The notes below the pieces were generated by a model. The model had not been told where the DNA came from. It did no database searches and saw only the letters and a program-made list of their open reading frames with translations. DNA of 64,000 bases, from NCBI RefSeq assembly GCF_905220415.1, contig NC_059543.1, positions 6,386,001 to 6,450,000 on the forward strand, given 5' to 3'. Source of the DNA: Colias croceus. Taxonomy: Eukaryota; Arthropoda; Insecta; Lepidoptera; Pieridae. The translations under genes and the position numbers were made by a program. Position 1 is the first letter of the stretch. Every line of letters starts with the position of its first letter. Positions 48,101 to 60,717 of the stretch are shown here, one piece after another.

Positions 48101-51100
48101 GTATCATTATCGTACACATTCCTCCAACTACTCCCAAATATATTGAGAGACTTCGAGAACAAATCGTTATATATCAACCCGGTGTACATTGAAAATATTC
48201 CCATTAACAATATAATGTAGCGACCCCCAAAGAAAATGTTCCAAATTTCGTTGTCCGTCTTTTTCTTGGCTAACGGCTTTTCCAGGATTATAATGATGGC
48301 GGCGAATGCGGTCATGATGAGCCCGTGGCCCATGTCGCCGAACATTACCGCGAAGAGGAACGGGAATGTTATTATAGTGTATAGTGCTGAAAAGAAGATA
48401 ATAATAAGGTTTAGTTAGTTTAGTAAATGGTATCCTATCTTATCCTAGTACTGTTATAAATGCCAGAGTTTTGTGAGGATGGATGTGTATATGTATGTTT
48501 GTTACTCTTTCACGCAAATACTGAACCGATTAATTACAATGAAAATTAGCACACATATAGAGGGTAACTTGGATTATAGGATAGGTTTTATCCCGGAAAT
48601 CCCACGGGAACGGGAACTATGCTTGCCTATATGCCGCGGGCGGAAAGCTAGTAGACTATAGCGCGCACAGGAAAACAGCTTTAAATGGTCTCCGTAACTC
48701 CGTAGCAAAATTATTTAAAGCTGTACTTTCTTTCTTTCTTCTGTTTTGGTAATACTGATAAACACTGATTTGCTTTATTTGAAAATAATAATTATTTTTT
48801 TTAATTTGGAATAACAATCCAGTACCTACCTAATTTAATCGCGATATAAACTTAATCCAATTAATTACACAGCAAAACACATGTAATTATAATCTTACCT
48901 GGATTAACCTCTCTATAGCTGGCGATTCCATAGGAATCAATGAGATTCTGGAAGCCCTTAGTGAATTTGTTGGTCCTGTTGAAGGTGGGCGGAATTTCCG
49001 TTGTGTGCACGTGGTGCAGGATCGAGGGGATCGGACTGCCGCTTGCTTTCTGTTATTTATTATATGTATTAAAAAAGGATATAGTTATTATAAACATAAT
49101 TTTTAGATAAAATCAGAAACATCTACGTACACAAGAGGGAAAGTATTTAAAATACTGGAGATAGCCATTACATGGTAACTCAATGGAGATAGCAAATTTT
49201 GTTAAATTAGAACTTTAAATGTATAAAGATTGTTTAAACTCCTTTTTTCCACCCTGTATTTGTAAAGCAGTACAATATTTGGATAGCTACGCAAAAATGC
49301 AAAGGCACGATAAATAAAGTCGCAAATATTACCAATAGGTATACCTATATACCGATTTCGTATCAAAATACGTACATTATTGAAATGCAACGTGATCCCG
49401 ACCGTCTACTAATTCATGGCAATTGATTATCGAGTGGGCAGGCCTTGAACTTTATTGAGCCTACGCTTTTATATTATTTACATTTAAACTTCATTGTGGG
49501 GGAGAAACAATGCGTTGTATGGATATGTCGCTTTTGTTGCTTTTATAGGTAGGTAGTACATAGCGACAAAGAATAATATAATGGTGTTCGTTACAATGTG
49601 TATTTTAATGCTATCACATTATTAAAATAATATTAGATTATTTGTGTACATTCCATTTGATTTTATGTTTAGGCACATATAACAAAATAGTTACTTTAGG
49701 ACTGTGCTTTACGTATGTGAAAGAAATACGTTTGGACGTTTGATAAACAGAGAAGAAAAGTTGAACTGATTCTATAATTTAACACACACAGTAAATATAA
49801 GTCTATCAATAAAATTCATTAAAAACGTAACCTTAAAACAATTGTACTATAATAACACATAATTCTACTAGAATAACATTAAATTCTACTAGAGTCTAGA
49901 ATAACACACAATTTTTCTAGAATGATACATAATTGTATTAGAATACCACATAATTGTACTAGATGAACAAACTCACCACTCCATCATCCAGGGCCTTTTG
50001 CAACAGCGGCAGATCCTGTCTGGGCACCCAGCACTCCGCTATAAGGCACTTCTTTATTATATCCATACTGAACATATTAAGCGTATGGTATATGGCTTTC
50101 TCCTTACGTACTGCGACCATCCAAGTGCTTATGTCTCTAGCTATGTTGGTCAGCACTAAGCGTCTGTGTTGTTCCGTTTGTTCTAGAACCTGAGTTGAGA
50201 GAGTTATAGTTTTATTTGTAAGGGAATATTTTTGGAATGGTCTGTTAAGATGAGCTGTTTGAAGTAGGTAGGTATATTATGTTGTGCAGATTCACAGATA
50301 TAAAGCCAATGACCAATTATACTAGTAGACGCGGCATACGCCAACATCATTGCACTAAAAAACAGCGTAATTAATACATACCTACTTACTAACGCATTAT
50401 CACCAATACAGTTGTTCTCTCTTTCACTCTCACGCACGAGATATAATACATGTCTCACTCATGTACTTCGTAATAACAACTGCCGATTTTAAAATACAAA
50501 AAGAACGTCCAGCCACGACGCTGAATGGTGCGTGACTAAGTGAAACTCGGGCACTTACCTGAGTTTTTTCTTGGCAAAATAGAGAGCGGGTAACGATAAG
50601 CCTGTTTTGGTTTTTTTTCAGTTCGAGATTATAGTTAATTGTAACGTATCTTGTTAACGTAACGTGTCTTGTTTACCGTATAAATTTGTTGTTTACAATG
50701 CAATGTTGTCGTAAAATAAAAAACAAACATGAATCTGGCCTTAATTGATTGGAAATTAATTCAAATTCAAAATTCTACGATTCAAGGTTAAGTACTGGTT
50801 ATTAAGAGTCAACAGTCGAAATAATTTTCCTTAGCAAAAAAATCTATTAAATTTTATTGTCATTGACTCTTAAATAATTCAAAGGAATTGTGCTTTTGTG
50901 CGATGTTGATGTCGTCCACTTATTTATATGAATTATGCGATCAATGAGCATAATGTACACTAATTCGTATTTATTTATTCATTGATGCACTCACGGGTGT
51001 TATTACCATACACGTAGGCGTTGAAGGTTGGATTAGATTATGTTGCCCTGTAGGGCTGCCATTCGTTCTAGTACTAGGACTTAGGAGTCAATCTCATTTT

Positions 51101-54100
51101 AACTGCAGTGTCCTGGACACTGACTTATGATTCCCGGTTTGATTGTTATAAATACTTATTCAAAGCAATATAAGGTAATTTTCAATACTTTAACAAAGCC
51201 TCAATAAAAATCATAATTATAGTAGTTAAATTGTATTAACAGTTATAATACAAATAAAATACAATATCCTAGTTCGTAACCTTGTTAATTTAATAAATTA
51301 AAGGCGATTGCATTACCCGTGTTCTATCAAGGTTCTATTCGAATTAGGAGAAATATTTCGGTCCGAATTTCAAAAAACACACCCACAAGTCGCATCCTAA
51401 TGTGATTTCAAATTTAGTAAAAGTTTATTACTTTCGATTTTTTAGAATTGTATTATATCATTTTTTGGCATATTTATTATATCATCCAGTTCGTTATTTC
51501 GAAATGAACAATATAAAATACTTAGGGCTGATTTTTCAATCGTTGGTTGAAAACCTTATTCATCGAATAACGTATTAAACTACCATTTCAAAAATGTATT
51601 CTAATTGCCCTATTTGACAGTTTAAAGGTGAAATTTTAAAATGTTCGTATAATACTTTATTGGACGGATAAATTTTAACCAAGAGACTTTATAACTGGTG
51701 AATATCATACTGTGTGGGAATATTTTTTTTAACTTTACCGTATTCTACGAATCACACGTTAAATTGATAACGATCTCTAATTGCTTGTACAGTTCTAGTC
51801 AGTAGTAGAACTGTACAAGCAATTGCTATGATATATTCACTGTTTTAGCGTGGAAATGAATGAATGAATGAGCATGCAATAGCGAATGGACATATATCTT
51901 AAAGAATAGACATCACATACAATAAGTATCACCTTAAACATTGATTAAAGTAACAACAGAATAATACCTACCATTTCCAAATCCTTTATTCTGCTCTCCA
52001 CGCCTGCTAACATATCCTGTTGATCCTTATAAGTAGCTGGACAAGGGTATAAAGTCGCTTGAAAGCCAGTGCATACTTTCTTTACACGCAATTTTATTTG
52101 CTCGCCATGGAAGAACACGACAAATACTGTCTTTTGTAGCTCGTGACCCTAAAAGCGTTGCGTAGTTTAATAATTCCATATTGTATAAATTTAGGGACTG
52201 GATTAACTGGGTCAGCACGTGACGTATCTACTGTCCTCATATTTATTTCAATTATACGCAACGTGCTCATAAATGAAAAGTTATGTTTTCGGGACGTCGG
52301 ACACCAGTGTATAAAAGGGTTTGTTTCAGAAATGTGAAAATTTAACATCTTTTAAATATCATACTATGTCAATATACAATAATTTCAATGCGCTTTGACA
52401 ATCAGAGTAGAGCTATCGGCTAAATAATATTTGATAATGTCGACACTGTCAATAGAAGTAGATACAATATAATGTAGGCCAAAAAGTCCCTTTTGTTTAA
52501 AAACTGTGAACATTGAACATGCAATTATTTTACGGTTGAGTGACGATTTACACCCTAAACTTTTATTTTAATAACTCTGTTGTTAACTAGAAAATCAATA
52601 CTAACAGCTGTAGGCCAACGAACTTTGCGCTCTAGCACGCAAATACTATGAGTAGCCTTATACCGTATTGCAGATATTTTATTAGAGCACATAATATGTG
52701 ACTATAGTCATATAATTTTTACTCTTATGTTATAGGTAGTAAAGCACATAATTACTTACCGTTACAGGGTCTTTCAAAGGTTCGTCTATTTGGGCTTGTT
52801 TGAAGAATATATTACCGTGTGATATCCTCCAAAGCATTCTCTCGAAAGAAGGCACTCTCGGAGTAGCAACCACTCCAGCAATGAAACCCAAATGTCCTAT
52901 AACTCCTTCATTATTATACACTTGTACTGAAGCTGATATTTTCCTATGGGCACTGTGGTCTTGGAAAAACGTTTGAGTTTTTTCTATCAAGATTTTCAAT
53001 TCGATAAGAGAAAGGTAATCTGTTTTTAGATTCTGTGCGTTTCGTGTTATTTCTTGGATCTCAGATTCGATGTAGTCAATTCTTTCCTGAAAAAATTGCA
53101 TGTAGGTATATTCAAGGAATGACATTATTATTTAAGCTGATATTGTATTCAGGAAATTATTCGATACTTAAGTAATTAGAGTACATGGTATTATTCCGTG
53201 TATTCTACTTGTAATCAATTTTATCCAATTTAATTATTACTTATAATTATATCAATTTACTGTGTGGAAAAGTCGGACGCTATTTTATAATCCTCCAGGA
53301 AATGGGACTATGACATAGACTGAAGTTACACAGTAAAGTAACTAGGTGACCTTAAAATATATTATGCAATTATCACGGACCTGGACATGAATACAAGTAA
53401 AGTTGCGGCGTCTAGGTGGATGTTCAATTTGAGCTAGGGAAGTTGTTGTCTCAATTGGAAGACTTAATACTATCCTGTGGCAAGACATTTCATTCATGCT
53501 CTTTATTTCAACAGCTTTTAAAAATGTAGAGGTATTTAATCTGATAGTTAAAGATAGAGATAATGGCAAATTAGGTTCACTCGACAATAATTAACATTTC
53601 TTGTATATTTAGACAAAATACCTACGGGTTGCAATTACAGTCTAAATAATAGATTACATTATCAATCACATTATAAAATCAAAGTAGACATATGGATTGA
53701 ATCGTGTTTAAGATTTTAAGTGAAACAGGAAAAGCTAGTCGAGCATTTGCATAATTTGGGTCAATGTCGCGCCGTAGACATAATTACATCGTAAAGAAGA
53801 TCAGTTTAGAGTGTTAGCATTTTTTTTAACAGAATATTATCGCATTTTGCAAGGAGAACGCAGGGCAGTCTATTCCTTGTACTAGCTGCTGTACTGTTCC
53901 TTGCGAACAATCAAACATGTCATATTTAAGGGTTATGTTTCGATTCAACGTAACTTACGTAACCAGTCATAAAATTTTGAACTACAGGCTAAGTAATTGT
54001 TACCTCTAGGATATTAATTTCCCTCGGGCTCATGATTCTTGGAGCAGGCTTGGGCGGCGGCGGCGGCTCCGGCAGCTCGCCGCTCACCCAACGTAGCTTT

Positions 54101-57100
54101 CGCTCCATTTCGCTGCACCGCCGCACTTCCGTCACATATCGACGTTGAAAATCATTCACGTGTGGATTTAACTGGTGACCAAAACATGTTATATAAACAT
54201 TTGTAAGAAAACGTGATCACAATTGAGTCACGAGGTCTCTAAATAATTAATGCTCAATGGTTTTACTTCTTAATTGATGGCTGTGCCGCCAAATAAATGA
54301 AAGGCACTCATACAAACAACGTTGTAAACTTGTAGGAAGACAAGAACGTTGACTGATTTTATTGTCATTAATCCATTAATCCTCCCTACAGAACTCCGGA
54401 CAAGTGCTGTAATGATGACTGATCTTGAGTCTTGACTCTAGGTTATGAATTTATGACTATAAGTGTCGGTTAATGGTTTGGATCATGTACATTCTTATTA
54501 CAATATATGATTTTCAATACCTTTGCTGAATTTTTATGTCATTTCATATAATATCATGCATGTTGTTTTCATACCGCGCGACGGAATTATCTGTTTTTCT
54601 ATCTCTCATAGTTCTTAACTATTTCTGTAGTAGTGAGTAATCAAAATGCTACTGTATTTATGTACTATAATGTAACTGGCAAATCGCAGAAATATACGGA
54701 CAGTGCGATAAAAAAACGAATACCTACTTTACCGGGTTTACTGTGATATTTAGTTTGTGTAGGTATAATATTATATTATATAGCACTCAATTTCCCGTTA
54801 TTTATGCTATAAGTAATAGGTATATTATGTCCTAAGGAAGGTAAATAGTTAACTCCTGGTTTCAAGATATGAAATACATAAATGCAATTTGTAATGAGTT
54901 TCCTTGTGTAATAATGCAATTTGTATTTATGACTATTTATTTGTGGGACACATTCCATATTATGAAGTTAATATATTGAGTTACTGGAACTCCACCCGCG
55001 TCTTCGACCGCGTTTTCAAATAACCGCATACCTACTTCCCGTTCCTGTGGGATTTCCGGAATAAAAAGTATACTAAATTTCATCGTAATCGGTTCAGTAG
55101 TATTTGCGTGAAAGAGTAATAAACATCCATCCATAGGTACTCAGAAACTTTCGCATTTGAAGGATGATTGTCATCAATCATTTATCGCGCACCCAATTAA
55201 TAAAATGGAGAAAGATATAAAATATTTATTCGTATAGAAATTGATGTAGATTCCAAACATTGCTGTTGAAATAATTTCTAGGAATACAGGTATTATTACC
55301 TATAACTACCTACCACGCACGCAAATTCGTCTGCTCTAAAAATATTTTTGAAATATTTTTCATTGCACCTCTGCTACTATTGGTCGTAGCAATATGTTAG
55401 TGATTTTCTATTGGTAAGACTTTCTTGATGGATTATTATCCAACACAAAATCATATTATTATATTATTTAACAGATAAAACAAATGTAACATCATATTAT
55501 TGGAATTCCACTGTTTTCTTTTGATTCATATGTGATAAAAGAAAATATTAGCAGAAAGCATTTAACGCAAAACACCAGGAGAAATATGTTGAAAGAAATT
55601 CTAATATGTAGTTTCCCTTATTTTGAACTACTTTTGTATTGTTTAATTGAATATGTAGAAGAATTCTCATACAATTCATTATTTAATGTAAGTACTTCGC
55701 CCACTTGTAATAATACTGTATTAGTCTTTATTAAGAGTGCAGACGGTGTTCTAAAGAAACAATGAATGTTGTTTATACTTAACATTTCAGCTGTATTATT
55801 ATTTATTATTATAACTAATAAAATATGGAGTTTTTACAAAACTTTTCGTAAGGAATAGTTAACTAGGAAAAATAATTATTTTCAATTTTGATTACGAATT
55901 TACACAAGTATTAGTTAAAATAATATTATAACCTTGAATCTCGCCATAAAATAATATATTGGCGCTAAATTATTATTAGTACCGTAAAATATTATCGCAG
56001 ACAATACGTACGTATATTTATTAGATATGAAAATAAATCAATTCGCCTCAGGGTTGCTAAAATACATATTACCTACATGTACATGTATATTTCCTGTCAT
56101 GTCAGAAACTATATCAATTATATAGTGTTCATTATAAATAGCTATTTATTAATTTAGCTTGTTGTAAAGGTAGTAGATATTTACCTGTTTGATCGTCAGC
56201 CAAATTATTTTATTTTTTTACATACTGAAAATTATAATATTATGATCTCTCTCATTAGTATTTGAATAGAAGAGAAAATAAATTTAATGAACTTCAAGGG
56301 GCTTTATTTCCTGCAGTGCTATGTTACTTATCTTCTATGTATGTAGGCAGGTATTCAAGGATGAACGACATCGTTAATATTTAGTTGTTTTAGTTTTAAG
56401 AGGAAGCTAAGAAAAAATGATATTGGACAGCCCTGATGCTGAGACCGCACCTTAACCCAAAAATAGACACCCAATTGGTCATTCGCAGCATCCAAGCCCA
56501 TCTGTTTATTTTATTGCTTCATTGACGCTCCCGGTCCGCAGCTATTACAGGTATTTGTCACATTTTCTATTATCATTTTAGAAGTAAAACTTCTTTGGCC
56601 TTGAAGACTCTTGTAGGGTCACATCTTATGTTTTCGCTTCAGTGATATGCAAATGTTATGAAATAACAAATTATATTACCAAAAGTAAAAAGTTCTCTAA
56701 GTAGTCATATCAGCCTGGGTTCACAACCATTTTAACGGTACCCGAACTTGAACTAAGTACTCTTCAAGTCATTAAAAAGTCTTAATTTCGCCAAATCAGT
56801 TTAGTATTTTTGATTTTTTGCGCAAGAGAGCTACTAAATAATATTTAACGTTGCAGTTACATAAGTGGAATGAGGTATTTTCTTTTATTATTTTTATATA
56901 ATGTTTAATCGTAAAAAGCATTTATATATATTTATGCATATGCATTTCTCTCTATCGCGTGGAATTCGAATTAGTTATGATCTTTCTTTGTCCATTAAAA
57001 AATGGTACATAGTTGCTAGAGCTCGACTGTTACTACCATCTCATTCATTGTACATTGTACAATTATAAAAACGTTACGTAATGCAAAAACAGTCCGTTTA

Positions 57101-60100
57101 ATACAAACTATAATAAAATGTCGCAGCTGATTGCCATTGCCGTTTCAATTAAAGTCAATTAAATGTACTTGACTCTAACACGTAAAGTGTTTATTTTATA
57201 TGGTTGAAGCGGCCTAGGCATCACTTTAGATGAAAACCTTTATACCCATAGTAGTTCCATTGGATATAATGTAGTCTTTTAACGACAATTTAGGAGCAAT
57301 TCCTATATTAAATAAAATCTATATTATATTTTTATGCGATATCGTAATTTTAATCAATCAAATAATAAAACTTCTTAACTTAAATAATTTAAGAAAAAAT
57401 GCAGTAGGTAAGCCTTAAATAAATTATGAGTCTATCATACGAGGTAAACGCAAAAAAAAGAATGATTTGGGTCGGATAAACAGAGATTTTCAGATTTATA
57501 AATAGTAGATAGGTACCTATATCAGTGGGAATGTCGGTCTGGAAATATATTATAAGGCCTTCACGAGTCCTACTGCAGCTGAAGCTGACAGCTCTTTATA
57601 AATAAATTATAAATTTATATTATTATAGTAATATTATGGTGGCGACATATTTATGAAATAACTATTAACGTTCTAAGCAGCTTGGTTCGCAATTGCATAG
57701 TACAAATAAACATTCGCAGACATATTATTCCAATACATATTTAAATATCTATAGATAAGTATCTAATAATCTAAAGTAAATGTTGGTATTATGTTGCATA
57801 ATTGGCGATAATATTTGTATAAAGGTTATGGTGTTTTCCGCTTAGCCAAAATATTATTAAGGTACCTACGTATTTTTTCGTTTTTAGCACTGTTTAAATA
57901 TGTACCTAAGTCTTTGTGTGTAATGTTTTAAAATGCCTATGAAGAAAGCAAAGCCTAGCAATTAAATTATTTGCAAACATCTTCATAATTTAAGGAAGTA
58001 TTCTAAAAGATACTAATGACAACATATTACATAATCAATAATGTAGATATTATTTGGAGTCTGGAAATGAACTGTCTAAATACCCACATGCTGTGAAATA
58101 TTTATTTTATGAACAATCGAACAAGATTTCGTTTATTTCGGTTATTATCGTTGCTTAATATTCAGTAGGTATTGACTGAAAAGACAATCAAAAGCCGGGG
58201 AATGCAGTAAAAATTAATGGTACCTAGTCAAATCTTTGTAAAATTTGAAGTTACATTGATTTAAATATTTTCTACAATTATTGAAATTTACTTAAGAAAT
58301 CTCGTAAATTATTTATTAATTAATATTATAAGTACCTACTCTTATCTTTAATGTATGTTTTCAGAATGCTGGAAAAAGCATTGAGCGATTTGTTTTAAAA
58401 TCCTTGAAATAACTCGGAATTAGAATTTTCAAATTATTTCTTGTTATATGTCAAGAAGCAGTTTCGGGGTGAAATCAATAGTGTAGTCACGAAGGCCACT
58501 CCTAGAAAGATGGGGCACGCAAAATTGGATACGCAACCTGACGGCCTATCCATTTTGCTCAAGGGAAATATTTAGGTTGAGTAATACGATACTTTTTAAT
58601 CTATGCTAAGCTTTCGGTATACCTACTTTGACCTATCAAATATAATCTGTAGTAAGTATAATAAAGGGTGTGACAGTATCAAAAAGAAATCGTATTATAA
58701 TACATACCTAGGTATATAGCATCGTTTTGTCAAAGCAGATGTAGGTAATAAATGAAAAAAAAAAAGATTGATAAAAATAATAACACGAAAAGTTAGGGAT
58801 ACATTACAAATATTGATTAAATCGAACCCGGAAGTGCTAGACGAGCTTGCACCCTCGTCTTAATTTTAACATACCATAATTGAAATGAAATTAGCAATAA
58901 TTCGGAAATCGATTCATTTCCGACTAATAAAATGGGCATACAACCTTTGAAGTCACATTTGGATGAAAGCCAAAACATTTGGTTCAATTGACCGCTATGC
59001 AATATTAACAATATATTGTTCAATTCGACGGGCTTGTTCTATTACCTACTCAAAGGAAATTATTGAGAAATACCTTAGAAATACCTACTCGTAGTCTAAA
59101 AAATTATAAGCACTTTAAGATGAAAACAAAACCTACGTATTATTGCACAATGCAAAATTATCACAGTTTAAAATATCTTTACGCTTGACCCATTTTCATT
59201 ATCGATAATAGCATGTCGTAATATTTCCAATGCAATTATTCAATATTTATTTAATACATAAACTCGTCGACGACCGCGACCGTCTGATTAATAAACTTAC
59301 ATCTGAAAGATCCTGTTTTTATCATTGAGATATACATATGGAGACGACACCGCCTACATCACTTATGTTCCGCTCAACATATGCCATATGGCGTAACTGC
59401 ACGCTCATTTTTTATTTGTTTTAAAGTGAAACGCATCAAATATGCCTTCGTGTGTGTTACGATATTGCACAAATAATAAAAATAATACGGAAAAGTGCAA
59501 AGGAATAACTTTCATCGGTAAGTAGGTACCTAACTAGATAATAATTTTTAAAACTTAGTTAGAGCAAAAAAATGGCGCATAGATTTTGTTCGTGGTGTCT
59601 CCTCATTACGTAGTAATATTATTTAACTCAATGGATTTTATACTGATTATATTTCCGGTATGAAATTATATAAAAAAAACTTATTGTATGAATTAGACGA
59701 AACCGATGATAACATAATATACTTAAGGTTTAAATATACATATTTATACGAAAAGAAAATCGTTTGGTGGAAAAGTGAATGCATCTGCCTCGAAGAGGCA
59801 ACGACCGTCAATTTAAGGAAAAGTTTATCTAGTTATGTAAATTACGAACCTGGATATTATCAAAACTAAATTACTATCACTCCGTAAATATTATAAAACA
59901 CAATTTTTGATTTAAATCCATTTTCAAGACAAAACTCAGTAAAAGAAAAAAGTTTTGAAAAAAGAATTTAATTTTTTCTTTAACTTTTTTTTCACGTCTT
60001 AAGGCCAAGGCACACCGTTATTCTGTGTGGCTAGTATACTCTATTTTTATTGTGTGGCCATATTAATTTGAAAATAATTTGGAGTGTCGGCACCTAACAC

Positions 60101-60717
60101 TGGAAATTTTTATAACTCGTTCCATATTTAATAATATTCCCTTTCACATTCACAGTAAACTTCTGTGAAAGTTATGTTATAATAATATTATGCACAATAA
60201 CTACAAATAAGGTGTATAAAATATGTCACTGAAGCAAACATAATAATATGATTTGTTTATAGTCATTATTTCAGGTTACGTTTATTTTTGCATTATTTCA
60301 AGATTTCTTATTTAAATGATTGTATCTGTTCATTTATAAAGCGGACATACCTACTAATGTAACGTGATCTTATAATGTTGTCTTTATACTTGAGCATTAA
60401 TAAATTGTGGAAATAACCGGTGTACGCAGGGGTTATAGAATCATTTGCAATTATATGGACATTATTTAAGCATTCTTTATACTATAATGATTATATTATA
60501 GACACGTAGATTATAATTACAAACCAAAACCTTGTATTTCTATTTGTATCGTGAAGGTACAAATCTCGATTGTTGTAATAGTTGCACCATATCAACTGTA
60601 TGTACTCACATCTCTAAACTGCGCTATTCCCGCCTCTCCGAGCTCATACATTGACACATAAGCTGCTTCCGGCTGCACAAAGAGTTGGCATAATACCATT
60701 TCTTCACTTCGAAACAT
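45193..60717 (-). CDS. Vha100: V-type proton ATPase 116 kDa subunit a
   Basis: Thirteen minus-strand coding exons in transcript order: 60717-60610, 54171-54004, 53086-52760, 52148-51972, 50189-49977, 49049-48899, 48386-48013, 47686-47577, 47284-47157, 46728-46514, 46304-46136, 45709-45538 and 45316-45193. They total 2436 nt, or 811 aa. The N-terminus MFRSEEMVLCQLFVQPEAAY, the cytosolic coiled-coil domain (RYVTEVRRCSEMERKLRW) and FGDMGHGLIMT open the family pattern. Membrane helices follow, and the helix SHTASYLRLWALSLAHAQLS carries Arg704, the counterpart of the essential proton-channel arginine. The protein ends with FMSKFYEGHGYAFLPFSF. Subunit a forms the Vo half-channels and directs pump location. 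Which insect paralogue it is cannot be settled, so the symbol is provisional. A 35-bp minisatellite abuts the acceptor of the penultimate exon. All phases close. Confidence 0.96.
45708..45897. repeat. 35-bp minisatellite, five units, each with a perfect heat-shock element
   Basis: GAA triplets opening GAAnnTTCnnGAA cores fall at 45742, 45777, 45812, 45847 and 45882, an exact 35-bp period. Typical cores are CGAATGTTCTAGAACG. The last unit extends to TTCcaGAAtgTTCtaGAA. A shorter TTCtgGAAtgTTC at 45708-45720 overlaps the splice acceptor and the first two bases of the V-ATPase penultimate exon. GTTGTGTAGAGCTCT forms the spacer. nGAAnnTTCnnGAAn is the trimeric binding site of heat-shock factor; function here is inferred. 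Confidence 0.85.
48460..48658 (+). repeat. Helitron-like repeat in V-ATPase intron
   Basis: TACTGTTATAAATGCCAGAG at the start, TGTTACTCTTTCACGCAAAT, then GGAAATCCCACGGGAACGGG and a terminal GCCGCGGGCGGAAAGCTAG|T. The inverse relative is at about 54980-55150. Confidence 0.55.
50190..51971. other. V-ATPase intron with perfect hairpin
   Basis: A 1.8-kb intron. The only notable structure is the perfect 19-bp inverted repeat at 51779-51824. The rest is AT-rich without genes. Confidence 0.5.
51779..51824. repeat. Perfect 19-bp inverted repeat, 8-nt loop
   Basis: AATTGCTTGTACAGTTCTA at 51779-51797 and its exact reverse complement at 51806-51824 enclose GTCAGTAG. There is no mismatch. Confidence 0.85.
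54980..55150 (-). repeat. Interspersed repeat copy
   Basis: GGAACTCCACCCGCGTCTTC, TTCCTGTGGGATTTCCGGAA and TTTGCGTGAAAGAGTAATAA are the inverse of blocks in the copy at 48460-48658. Confidence 0.5.
59442..59517 (+). pseudogene. Isolated THAP zinc-finger first exon
   Basis: ATG at 59442 opens MPSCVLRYCTNNKN, continues to CKGITFI and meets a donor-like G|GTAAGT at 59518. The M-P-x-C-x4-C start followed by about 15 residues and GITF is the first half of a THAP C2CH finger. The second half (the F-P segment and C-x2-H) is not found downstream; an AKKWRIDFVRG-like stretch at about 59562 resembles the next THAP segment but is too close for a normal intron. It is most likely a remnant of a THAP gene or THAP-bearing transposon inside the V-ATPase intron, on the opposite strand. 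Confidence 0.4.

Larger units (their letters stand above)
54172..60609. other. V-ATPase first coding intron (6.4 kb)
   Basis: AT-rich, with a repeat copy at about 54980-55150 and an isolated THAP-like exon at 59442. Small open frames at 55532-55765 and 59660-59869 have no domain I recognise. Nothing else is supported. Confidence 0.5.

Noticed and set aside
58817..58870. GGGTTCGATTT on the minus strand as a tRNA B box
   Set aside because: No acceptor stem or A box could be found at the right distance.
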